This document shows positions 23,134 through 30,025 of a stretch of DNA of 48,420 nt, piece by piece. Under the pieces are notes generated by a model. The model saw only the letters and a program-made list of their open reading frames with translations, did not search any database and was not told the DNA's origin. Made by a program: the position numbers and the translations under genes. Source of the DNA: JBBQNJ01 sp038329845 (GTDB lineage Bacteria; Planctomycetota; Phycisphaerae; Tepidisphaerales; Tepidisphaeraceae); NCBI GenBank assembly GCA_038329845.1, contig JBBQNJ010000033.1, forward strand, positions 1 through 48,420, in the 5' to 3' direction. Each line of letters opens with the position of its first letter. Position 1 is the stretch's first letter.

Positions 23134-24621
23134 TCAAATTTCAGATGAGGCCATTCTCAGGGACGTGCGGGCGTCGCGTGCCGCGGGGAAATTGAGCGAC
23201 GACGATTCGGCGGTGGCCGTGGGGAAATCGAGCGACGAGGATGCGGCGGTGGCCGCGTCGGGGGCGTGGCGACGGGCGAACTGGCGGTAGGCCCGGTGGT
23301 TGGAGCGAAGGCCACCGAGGTAGGAGAGGTTGCCGATCAGCGCCAGCAGCGGATGGCGGCGGCGTCGCACCGCGTCCCAGACCCGCCGGGCGATCCGCCA
23401 AGTCGAGTAGAACCGAGCGTCGCAGCGCTCCATTTCCCAGATGATCCGCGATTGGGTGAGCCGTTTGTAGTCGGCCACCGGGAAGGTCAACGTGTAGTAG
23501 CGCCAGTCGCGCGGGTAATCGTTGGCGACGATGCGATCTTCGTCTCGCATCTTTTCCCAAAGCCGGGTGCCGGGAAGGGGGGTCAGGAAAAGCACGTTGA
23601 GGATGTCCACCCCGTAACCGATGCCCGCGTCGGCGATCCGGCGCCCGATCCCCGGGGCGTCGGTGTCCAAACCGAGGATGAACGACCCGACCACCAGAAT
23701 CCCGTGGCGCTGGATGGCCCGGACCGAGGCGCGCAGGTCGCGGCCCTTGACGATGTTGAATTTCTTGCCGACCTCAGCCAGTCCCTCGGGGGTCAGCGAC
23801 TCGAAGCCGATGAACACGCTGACGCACCCGGCGGCGGCGGCGAGGCGCATCAACTCCTCATCGTCGGCAAAGTTGACGGTCACCTGGGCGATCCACTTCT
23901 TGCCCAGTTTGGCGTCGATCATCGCCCGGAACAGCTCTTTGGCGCGGGCGATGTGCGCAGCGCTGATCCCCACCAGGTTGTCATCCACCACCAGTACATA
24001 GCGCTCGGGAACGTGGCGAAACTCCTCGATGACATCGCGGACGGGGCGCAGTCGATATCGTGCCCCGTTGAACGCCGTCACGCTGCAAAAACTGCAATTC
24101 AGCGGGCACCCCCGCGAGGTCTGGATCGCCCCCAGGCCATATCCGGTGGGCAGCAGTTCGTGCCGCGCCGAGTGCGTGGTCGCCTCCTCCGTGCGCTGCG
24201 ATTCGTACCTGGGCTTGAGTTCTCCGCGGGCGACATCGGACATCACCTGCGGCCAGATGCCCTCGGCTTCTCCGACCACCACGCTGTCGGCGTGTTCCAT
24301 CGCCTCATCGGGGCACATGCTGGCATGAATGCCGCCCATGACCACCTTCACGCCCCGGGCGCGGAACTGGTCGGACAGTTCATAAGCGCGCGACGCCTGC
24401 GACGTGAACGCGGTGATCCCCACCAAATCGGGGCACGGCATGGCGAGATAATCGGCAACGCCGCGGTTCTCATCCAGGATCGTGACTTCCCACTCTTCGG
24501 GGGTTAGCGCCGCCACCGTCAACAGGCCCAGGGGTTTCCACACTCGATAGCGGTTGAACCAGCGGCTTCGGGCTTCGGCCAATGCCAGAGGGTTAACGGG
24601 GTTGATGAGAAAAAGCCGCAT
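23134..24621 (-). CDS. B12-binding-domain radical SAM protein
   Basis: A 495-residue protein. Residues 1-150 form a cobalamin-binding-like Rossmann domain (RLFLINPVNP, GLLTVAALTPEEWEVTILDEN, VGITAFTSQASRAYELSDQFRARGVKVVMGGIHASMCPDEA) without the classical DxHxxG His. The radical SAM barrel follows with the [4Fe-4S] motif GCPLNCSFCSV, then GFESLTPEGL and GLDTDAPG. This architecture is shared with the HpnJ/BchE-type class B family (methylation, ring formation, hopanoid tailoring). The last 40 residues are a low-complexity tail with two copies of SSSL(D/N)FP. No neighbour reveals the substrate. Confidence 0.88.
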   Translation of the reverse strand: MRLFLINPVNPLALAEARSRWFNRYRVWKPLGLLTVAALTPEEWEVTILDENRGVADYLAMPCPDLVGITAFTSQASRAYELSDQFRARGVKVVMGGIHASMCPDEAMEHADSVVVGEAEGIWPQVMSDVARGELKPRYESQRTEEATTHSARHELLPTGYGLGAIQTSRGCPLNCSFCSVTAFNGARYRLRPVRDVIEEFRHVPERYVLVVDDNLVGISAAHIARAKELFRAMIDAKLGKKWIAQVTVNFADDEELMRLAAAAGCVSVFIGFESLTPEGLAEVGKKFNIVKGRDLRASVRAIQRHGILVVGSFILGLDTDAPGIGRRIADAGIGYGVDILNVLFLTPLPGTRLWEKMRDEDRIVANDYPRDWRYYTLTFPVADYKRLTQSRIIWEMERCDARFYSTWRIARRVWDAVRRRRHPLLALIGNLSYLGGLRSNHRAYRQFARRHAPDAATAASSSLDFPTATAESSSLNFPAARDARTSLRMASSEI

Positions 24622-24878
24622 GAGGGTTCGTCGCTGGGGGGGGAAATGAGAGATAAACTACTTCGGGTGGTGCGGTTTCGGCCAGACGATCCAGCCGAGG
24701 CCGCTCAGGGGTGAGCGACGTCGCCAGGCCAAACTTTCAATGCTTGGCGGGCGACTGCCCGACGTTGGGCAGATCGCCTTGTCGATGCACATCATATGCG
24801 GTTTGAGGCGATAAAAGAAGTCGAACGCGAGCGCGATCTGCCTCGGCGCGGATTTGTCAGCGCGCAAAGGGTCCAGTT

Positions 24879-25544
24879 TTAGTTCAACTTTACATCGCTG
24901 AGGGACTTGCGGAACAGGGTCTTTTGGCAGGGGGGCAGCGCCCGCAAGGCGCTGATCAGTCGGATGAGTCGCGGCTCGACCCGCTCTTCGGCGAGCAGGG
25001 CCTGCCTGAGACTTACATCGTCGATGAAATTAAAGGCGATGAGGTCGGCGGCGTCGGGAGTGGGGATGGGGCTGCTGAGGATATGGCGGAATTTTTCCCC
25101 CAGGCAGCTCTGGCCGAGTTTTCCGCAGAACAGATCGATGAGCTGTCGGCGGTAGCGATCCAGGTCGATTTCCATCACCGGCACGGCAACGGCGGGGAGC
25201 AGGTCGGCGACGCGGTAGGCACGGTTCTCCTCGCGACGCTCGCGGATGATCCGAGCCCGACACCGGCCTTGCAAGAGCATGTTGTAACGCCCATCGGGCA
25301 GGCGTTCGCTGCTGAGGATGGTGCCTACGCAGACCACCGGATCGATTCGCGGGCGGGCGTCGTAGTCGTGTTCCCAGCCCGGTTCGAGCAAGGCCATGGC
25401 GATGCAGCGATCGGCCTGCAAAGCGTCGGCGGTCATCTGCTTGTAGCGCTGCTCGAAGACATGCATAGGCAAGATGGCGCGTGGAAAAAGTACCACGTTG
25501 GGAAGCGGAAACAGCCGAACGCCCTGTAGAACCGATTCATCCAT
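24879..25544 (-). CDS. Lon N-terminal (substrate-binding) domain protein
   Basis: A 221-residue stand-alone LON substrate-binding (PUA-like) protein. The domain starts LFPLPNVVLFPRAILPMHVFEQRYKQMTADAL and continues CVGTILSSERLPDGRYNMLLQGRCRARIIRE, followed by a helical C-terminus (LIDLFCGKLG, ADLIAFNFIDDVSLRQALLAEERVEPRL). It has no AAA or protease domain. Such proteins are widespread but of unclear role; they may bind substrates or nucleotides in a Lon-like way. It is probably transcribed alone; an intrinsic terminator for the next upstream gene lies just before it. Confidence 0.88.
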   Translation of the reverse strand: MDESVLQGVRLFPLPNVVLFPRAILPMHVFEQRYKQMTADALQADRCIAMALLEPGWEHDYDARPRIDPVVCVGTILSSERLPDGRYNMLLQGRCRARIIRERREENRAYRVADLLPAVAVPVMEIDLDRYRRQLIDLFCGKLGQSCLGEKFRHILSSPIPTPDAADLIAFNFIDDVSLRQALLAEERVEPRLIRLISALRALPPCQKTLFRKSLSDVKLN

Positions 25545-25594
25545 GCGCTGTGATTCTAGTCACGCCGATGGCACCGGACGCGATCGGCGCGACA

Positions 25595-25628
25595 GGAAAA
25601 ACAAAAGGCCCGCGCCGAAGCGCGGGCC
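25595..25628 (-). terminator. Rho-independent terminator of the DUF2934 gene
   Basis: A perfect 9-bp stem (GGCCCGCGC/GCGCGGGCC, 25607-25628) around a four-base loop, followed on the minus strand by TTTTGTTTTT. It lies 33 bp past the DUF2934 stop codon and fits that gene. Confidence 0.88.
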
Positions 25629-25660
25629 GGAGGGTTTATCAGCGGATTTTCGCCGAGGGT

Positions 25661-25915
25661 TCACTTGCCCGAGCGAAGCTCGCGCTCGGCACGGAACCAG
25701 TTGTCTGACTCGCTACCGCCCTGGCCTGAGAGATGAATCTCGTAGGCCCGGAAGGCGATCGTCTCGTGCGAAAGCTCGGCTGACGCCGGCGTCGCCGCGA
25801 CCGCCGAGCGCGGCGGAACGGCGCTGTTTCGCATCTCGGTGGCGATGGGCACCGGCGTGGTGGCGGGCTTGGACGGCTTGCTGTTGCGAACGGCGGAATT
25901 GGCTTTGCGGGCCAT
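25661..25915 (-). CDS. DUF2934 small protein
   Basis: An 84-residue protein with a basic, Ser/Ala/Pro-rich N-terminal half (KANSAVRNSKPSKPATTP) and a C-terminal DUF2934 motif, HETIAFRAYEIHLSGQGGSESDNWFRAERELR. The motif (I/A-x-x-A-Y-x-x-x-x-x-x-G-x-x-x-G-x-x-x-x-x-W-x-x-A-E) is a short helical pair found in many soil bacteria, often in stress-linked genes; its function is unknown. The start has AAGGAGTC directly upstream and the gene has its own terminator, so it is a genuine monocistronic gene. Confidence 0.85.
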   Translation of the reverse strand: MARKANSAVRNSKPSKPATTPVPIATEMRNSAVPPRSAVAATPASAELSHETIAFRAYEIHLSGQGGSESDNWFRAERELRSGK

Positions 25916-26074
25916 GATACGACTCCTTACGGCACAAAAGGCCTGTTGAGCGCTTTGAAGCGGGCTTAACGACGCGACACCCCGTCGCGCCGACTTGGAC
26001 TATTCCCGTTATCGGACTTACCCGACATATCGGATCAGATTATTTCGAGAAACATCCAGAAGTCCAATTCTTGC

Positions 26075-27184
26075 TTACCCGAACAGCATCGAAGCGCCGG
26101 CGAGGAACGTCGCCAACGGGTGCGGGATGGTATGAATCGCCGAATCGCCGCAGTGGATCGGGGCGATTGTCCCGCTATCCTGCCAAACCGGACTCAACCA
26201 TAGCACCGCCGACCGATGGGGCTGAAGATCGCGCAAGAGCGAAGCGATGTTTTCCGCGACCGTCGCCGCCGTGACGAAATATCCGCTGCATGGAACGGCG
26301 CCGGCGCAGCATCCCACCGCCGCCAGCGACACCTCGTCGGGCACGGCGAGGTTACGCAGGTTCAGCAGACGGCGCACGCCTTCGGCAATGGCAATCCCGT
26401 CGCAGATCAGTACGCTGACGGACCGATCAAGCAGGGCGGCGGCATCGGAGGGAATCACCGAATCGACCGTCGCTCCGGGCGCATATCGCTGGATCGCCTG
26501 GCGCAGTGCATCGCTGACAAGGGTCGAGTCACGCGGTTCAACGACCCCTAGCCGGCTATGCCCGTCCTGCAGCAGTTGACGACCCAGGCAAAACGCGGCG
26601 TTGTGGCGATCGACCAGGACCGCATGACCGTTGTAGTGACGGGCTTGACGGTCGGCGGCGACAACGGGCATTCCGCGGATGCTCAAGTCTCGCAGGATCG
26701 CCTCCGGGGTCGATGTCGCTAAGTCGATCACCGCTTTGAACTGGTGCAGGTAGCTGGGGCGGATCGTTCGAATGGCCGAGCCGACACGGCTGGAAGGGTT
26801 GATCGCCTGAAGCGCGCGCACCAATCCGCCGTCGATGTCTTCCGGGTCGCACAGAATCAACCACGGCGCTGTCGAGGAGGTCTGCGGGGCGCTGCCTTTG
26901 ACGTAGGTTCCCCGTCCGATGCTGCGCTCAAGCAGGCCCTCGGCGGCCAGGTCGGTCAGGGCTTTGCTGAGAGTCTTGGCGTTGGCTTGGAATTGCGTCG
27001 CCAACGCGCGCTCGCCGGGGAGTTTGCCGGACAGTTCGCCCGAGACGATCGCATGGCGAAGCCGTTCACGCAGGCGCTGGAACTTGTAGCTCATTGCCAC
27101 CGCGCGGCCGCCGCGAGCAAGGGGCGTCTGTACGGGGTGCGTTTCAGCGAGCCGCTCGCCGCCCGCGATAGGTTCTATGTCCAT
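26075..27184 (-). CDS. GntR-type transcriptional regulator with LacI-like ligand domain
   Basis: A regulator of about 369 residues. A GntR winged helix is visible (YKFQRLRERLRHAIVSGELSGKLPGERALATQF, NAKTLSKALTDLAAEGLLERSIGRGTYV), followed by a periplasmic-binding-protein-like effector domain (AVIDLATSTPEAILRDLSIRGMPVVAADRQ, HAVLVDRHNAAFCLGRQLLQDGHSRLGVVEP, SVSVLICDGIAIAEGVRRLL, VPDEVSLAAVG). This GntR/LacI combination (AraR-like) usually senses sugars. ATG 27184 has GAGGAAATTC upstream; ATG 27094 begins right at the GntR domain and is an alternative. It is divergent from leuB across about 250 bp, but a functional link to leucine synthesis is unproven. Confidence 0.85.
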   Translation of the reverse strand: MDIEPIAGGERLAETHPVQTPLARGGRAVAMSYKFQRLRERLRHAIVSGELSGKLPGERALATQFQANAKTLSKALTDLAAEGLLERSIGRGTYVKGSAPQTSSTAPWLILCDPEDIDGGLVRALQAINPSSRVGSAIRTIRPSYLHQFKAVIDLATSTPEAILRDLSIRGMPVVAADRQARHYNGHAVLVDRHNAAFCLGRQLLQDGHSRLGVVEPRDSTLVSDALRQAIQRYAPGATVDSVIPSDAAALLDRSVSVLICDGIAIAEGVRRLLNLRNLAVPDEVSLAAVGCCAGAVPCSGYFVTAATVAENIASLLRDLQPHRSAVLWLSPVWQDSGTIAPIHCGDSAIHTIPHPLATFLAGASMLFG

Positions 27185-27362
27185 GAATTTCCTCGTGTCG
27201 CGCACGCTCGTCGTGCGCCCGATCCGGCCGTGAATCCCAAACCCTGCTTGCGGGGTGATTCCGGTCTTCGTTCCTTTTATCGGATGGGTGACGGGAGGCT
27301 CACAACGAAAATACCTGAGACGTGAGATTTGCATCGGTTTGGGAGTACGACGATCGGTCCGC

Positions 27363-27390
27363 TTGCCGGGGCGGGGCCGGTTCGTACACT
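27363..27390 (+). promoter_or_regulatory. Candidate sigma-70 promoter for leuB
   Basis: TTGCCG (27363-27368) and TACACT (27385-27390) are separated by 16 nt, about 45 bp before the leuB start. Each box matches the consensus at four of six positions. The call depends on position and spacing. Confidence 0.35.
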
Positions 27391-27437
27391 GATCGAACTT
27401 TATCGGATCTTCAACCAACAGAAAGGTAGCGAACGTG

Positions 27438-28544
27438 ATGCGCATCGCGGTGATTGGCGGGGATGGGACCGGCCCGGAAGTGGTCGCCGAGGGACTGAAG
27501 GTTCTGGCGACGGTGTCGAAAAAAGTGGGATTCAAGTATTCGCTTGAGGACTTCAACGTCAGCGGCGATCGCTACCTGGCGGCGGGGGGCGATCCGACCA
27601 AGGCCACGATCCCGATCATCAGCGATGAGGAGATCGCCACCCTCAAGACCTTCGACGCGATGTACCTGGGCGCCGTCGGGCATCCGAAGATCGCTCCGGG
27701 CATCCTCGAAAAAGGGTTGCTGCTGCGGCTGCGGTTCGAGCTGGATCAGTACATCAACCTGCGCCCGGTGCGGCTGTATCCCGGTGTCGAGACGCCGCTG
27801 AAGGATCGCAAACCCGAGGACATCGACTTTATCGTGGTCCGGGAGAACACCGAGGGGATCTACACCGGCATGGGCGGGTTCCAATACAAGGGAATGCCCG
27901 CGGAAGTCAGCACGCAGATCAACTGCACGACTCGCTTCGGCGCTGAGCGGGCGATTCGATACGCTTTCGAGCTGACCCGCCGGCGAAACAGCAAGAAGCG
28001 ACAGCTCACCCTGGTCCACAAGACCAACGTGCTGACGTTCGTCGGCGACACCTGGTGGCGGGCGTTCAACGAGATCGGGGAGAAGGACTACCCGGACATC
28101 AAGCGAGACTACAACCACGTGGATGCGGCGTGCATGTGGTTCGTGAAGAATCCCGAGTTCTACGACGTGATCGTCACGGACAATATTTTCGGCGACATCA
28201 TCACCGACCTGGCGGCGGTCATCCAAGGTGGCCTGGGCGTGGCGGCGGGGGGGAACATCAACCCCGGCGGCGTGAGCATGTACGAACCGATGGGCGGCAG
28301 CGCCCCGAAGTACACCGGCAAAAACGTCATCAACCCGATCGCGGCGATCGCGGCGATGGGAATGCTGCTGCGCGAGACCGGCGTGAACAAGGCCGATCCC
28401 AAGCTGATCGACGCGGGCAACCGGGTGGAATCGGCGATTCTGAGCGTCACGCCGAAGATGAAGAGCCAGGCCGCCGGCCGCATGGGCCACTCGACTACCG
28501 AGGTCGGCGACCTGGTCGTCGCCGCGATCGAGTCGGCGCACTGA
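27438..28544 (+). CDS. leuB: 3-isopropylmalate dehydrogenase (beta-decarboxylating dehydrogenase family)
   Basis: A 368-residue NAD-dependent beta-decarboxylating dehydrogenase. Family elements are MRIAVIGGDGTGPEVVAEGLKVL, LRFELDQYINLRPVRLYPGV with substrate-binding Arg residues, VRENTEGIYTGMGG, KTNVLTFVGDTWWRAF, DAACMWFVKNPEFYDVIVTDNIFGDIITDLAAVIQGGLG with the metal-binding Asp pair, and MYEPMGGSAPKYTGKNVINPIAAIAAMGMLL. LeuB oxidises and decarboxylates 3-isopropylmalate in leucine synthesis. Homoisocitrate or tartrate dehydrogenases share the fold, so the specificity is likely, not certain. ATG 27438 follows GAAAGG; GTG 27435 is adjacent. No other leu genes are nearby. Confidence 0.88.
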   Translation: MRIAVIGGDGTGPEVVAEGLKVLATVSKKVGFKYSLEDFNVSGDRYLAAGGDPTKATIPIISDEEIATLKTFDAMYLGAVGHPKIAPGILEKGLLLRLRFELDQYINLRPVRLYPGVETPLKDRKPEDIDFIVVRENTEGIYTGMGGFQYKGMPAEVSTQINCTTRFGAERAIRYAFELTRRRNSKKRQLTLVHKTNVLTFVGDTWWRAFNEIGEKDYPDIKRDYNHVDAACMWFVKNPEFYDVIVTDNIFGDIITDLAAVIQGGLGVAAGGNINPGGVSMYEPMGGSAPKYTGKNVINPIAAIAAMGMLLRETGVNKADPKLIDAGNRVESAILSVTPKMKSQAAGRMGHSTTEVGDLVVAAIESAH

Positions 28545-28627
28545 TTGGCGATCCCATGCCCCGCAGAACCTTGCAACTGCCGGCAATTGGCAGCAAAAAG
28601 GCGGGTCTGGCGGGGATGGGGAAAAAC

Positions 28628-28700
28628 AGCGGACGAAGGGAGTCGAACCCTCAACATCAGGCTTGGAAAGCCTGCACTCTGCCAATTGAGTTACGCCCGC
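28628..28700 (-). tRNA. tRNA-Gly, anticodon UCC
   Basis: The minus strand folds into a full cloverleaf: acceptor GCGGGCG/CGTCCGC (one G-U pair), D-arm ACTC...GAGT, anticodon stem CAGGC/GCCTG with loop TTTCCAA giving anticodon UCC, a five-base variable loop, T-arm GAGGG/CCCTT with TTCGACT, and discriminator U. CCA is not encoded. It lies alone between leuB (opposite strand) and the YihY-like gene. A second glycine tRNA, with anticodon CCC, is at 46734. Confidence 0.96.
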
Positions 28701-28789
28701 ACGATCGCGGCATTATATACACGAGGGAGTCAAATTTCGAGAGCAGCCGATCCAAGCGATCGCCAGGAGAAGACGGCGGCGGCGGACTG

Positions 28790-28898
28790 GGCACCGGCAC
28801 CGCACCGAGGGGCGATGTGCGGCGAGCGACACATGAGGAGCACAATACGCGGAAGCTTCCGGGCACCGGCACCGGACCGAGGGGCGATGTGCGGCGAG
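28790..28898. repeat. 37-bp direct repeat, two copies, one mismatch
   Basis: Copies at 28790-28826 and 28862-28898 are identical except for one base (CGCACC versus CGGACC), with a 72-bp period; both contain GAGGGGCGATGTGCGGCGAG. The second copy ends 1 bp before the stop codon of the YihY-like gene, so the repeats lie in its 3' untranslated region. Their function is unknown. Confidence 0.75.
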
Positions 28899-28899
28899 G

Positions 28900-29787
28900 C
28901 TATCTTGCCGATCCCGACGCGGGCTTCTGAGCGGGTGCGGGTGCGGGTGCGGGGGCGGGCGCCCGCAGACCCGCGTAGATCTGGGTCATCTCGGCGCCGA
29001 GGAAAAGAATCTGGGCCGAGTAATAGACCCACAGCAGCAGCGCCACCAGCGAGCCGGCAGCGCCGAAGATCGAGGTGGTCGAGCCTCGGGCCAGGTACCA
29101 GCCGAGTGCGAACTTGCCGATCGTGAACATCAACGCCGTCGCCAGCGCTCCGATCCAGACGGTTCGCCAGCGGACTTTCACGTCGGGAAGATACTTGAAC
29201 ATCAACGCGAACAGGACCGTGATCACCGCGAAAGAGCCGATGAAGTTGACCGTCTGCATGAGCCAGGTCGCCGGGTCGCCGGCGAACATTTTTCCCAGGC
29301 CCGCGAGAATGGTGCTGACCACCAGCGACACCATCAGCAAGAACGCCATTCCCAGCACCAGCGACATTGAGAGGAATCGCTCCTTGATTGTGTCCTTCCA
29401 GCCTCGATCCGGGCCGGGTTTGACATCCCAGATGACATTCATCGAATCCTGAAGCTCGACGAACACGGCGCTGGCCGAAAACAGCAGCACCGCGACGCTG
29501 AAGATCGTGGCGAAAATCCCCGCCCCCGGCTCGGCGGCATTCTGGACCATATCCTGCACCGCCTGGGCACCCTGAGGCCCAACGAGTTGGCTGGTATAGG
29601 CGCGAATCTGTCCGCTGGCAGCCTCTTTGCCGAAGATCATCCCGACGATCTTGATGCTGATGACCAGGAGCGGGCCGATCGACAGCATGGCATAGAACGC
29701 CACCGACGCGGACAGGCGGGGGATGTTGTCGTCCGACCATTCGGCGAAGGTTTTCTTGAAAAAGTCGAGGGCGGGCTTGTAGCTCAT
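28900..29787 (-). CDS. YihY/BrkB-family membrane protein
   Basis: A 295-residue polytopic protein of the YihY/virulence factor BrkB family (once mis-called RNase BN). The N-terminal block FFKKTFAEWSDDNIPRLSASVAFYAMLSIGPLLVISI is the family hallmark; further signs are AVFVELQDSMNVIWDVKP, FKYLPDVKVRWRTVWIGALATALMFTIGKFALGWYL and SIFGAAGSLVALLLWVYYSAQILFLGAEMTQIYA. About six helices are visible. The C-terminus is an Ala-Pro repeat (APAPAPAPAPAQ). The true start is ATG 29787; the open frame upstream runs through the palindromic repeats. The function is unsettled; transport roles have been proposed. Confidence 0.9.
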   Translation of the reverse strand: MSYKPALDFFKKTFAEWSDDNIPRLSASVAFYAMLSIGPLLVISIKIVGMIFGKEAASGQIRAYTSQLVGPQGAQAVQDMVQNAAEPGAGIFATIFSVAVLLFSASAVFVELQDSMNVIWDVKPGPDRGWKDTIKERFLSMSLVLGMAFLLMVSLVVSTILAGLGKMFAGDPATWLMQTVNFIGSFAVITVLFALMFKYLPDVKVRWRTVWIGALATALMFTIGKFALGWYLARGSTTSIFGAAGSLVALLLWVYYSAQILFLGAEMTQIYAGLRAPAPAPAPAPAQKPASGSAR

Positions 29788-29877
29788 GGCGGTGCGCCCG
29801 ATGCAACCGGCGTGCCTGGGTGCAGACCGGCCCATGCCAGATCGTGTTGTGTAGGAGTCCAGCCTGCCGACACGCAT

Positions 29878-29945
29878 GCAGGCAGGATGCCTGCACCCCA
29901 GGAGCTTGAACTGGGGCGTCTGTTGTGGTGCAGGCTTCCAGCCTG
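29878..29945. repeat. REP-like palindromes of the CAGGCN-3 nt-NGCCTG family, two copies
   Basis: GCAGGCA-GGA-TGCCTGC (29878-29894) and CAGGCT-TCC-AGCCTG (29931-29945) share the loop and arm design of the pair at 1438-1487. They lie between the ppdK terminator and the YihY-like gene. Confidence 0.65.
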
Positions 29946-29963
29946 CTGGCATGCAGGGGAACA

Positions 29964-29996
29964 TGAAAACCGGCCGGTCCCGCGGGACCGGCCGGT
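29964..29996 (-). terminator. Rho-independent terminator of ppdK
   Basis: A 28-bp perfect palindrome (29969-29996; half-site CCGGCCGGTCCC) is followed on the minus strand by TTTTCATG. It lies about 30 bp after the ppdK stop. The very long GC stem with a short T run is consistent with an intrinsic terminator. Confidence 0.78.
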
Positions 29997-30025
29997 GAGG
30001 CAAACTCCGAAAAAAGGCAAAAGGT

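Noticed and set aside
24658..24867. 69-codon minus-strand frame between the radical SAM and Lon-domain genes
   Set aside because: No ribosome binding site, domain or codon pattern supports it; treated as spacer.
28790..28898. CRISPR array
   Set aside because: Only two repeat units, the repeat is longer and less palindromic than typical, and no cas genes are present.
28900..29787. RNase BN
   Set aside because: This is an old misannotation of the YihY/BrkB family; the protein is a polytopic membrane protein without nuclease motifs.
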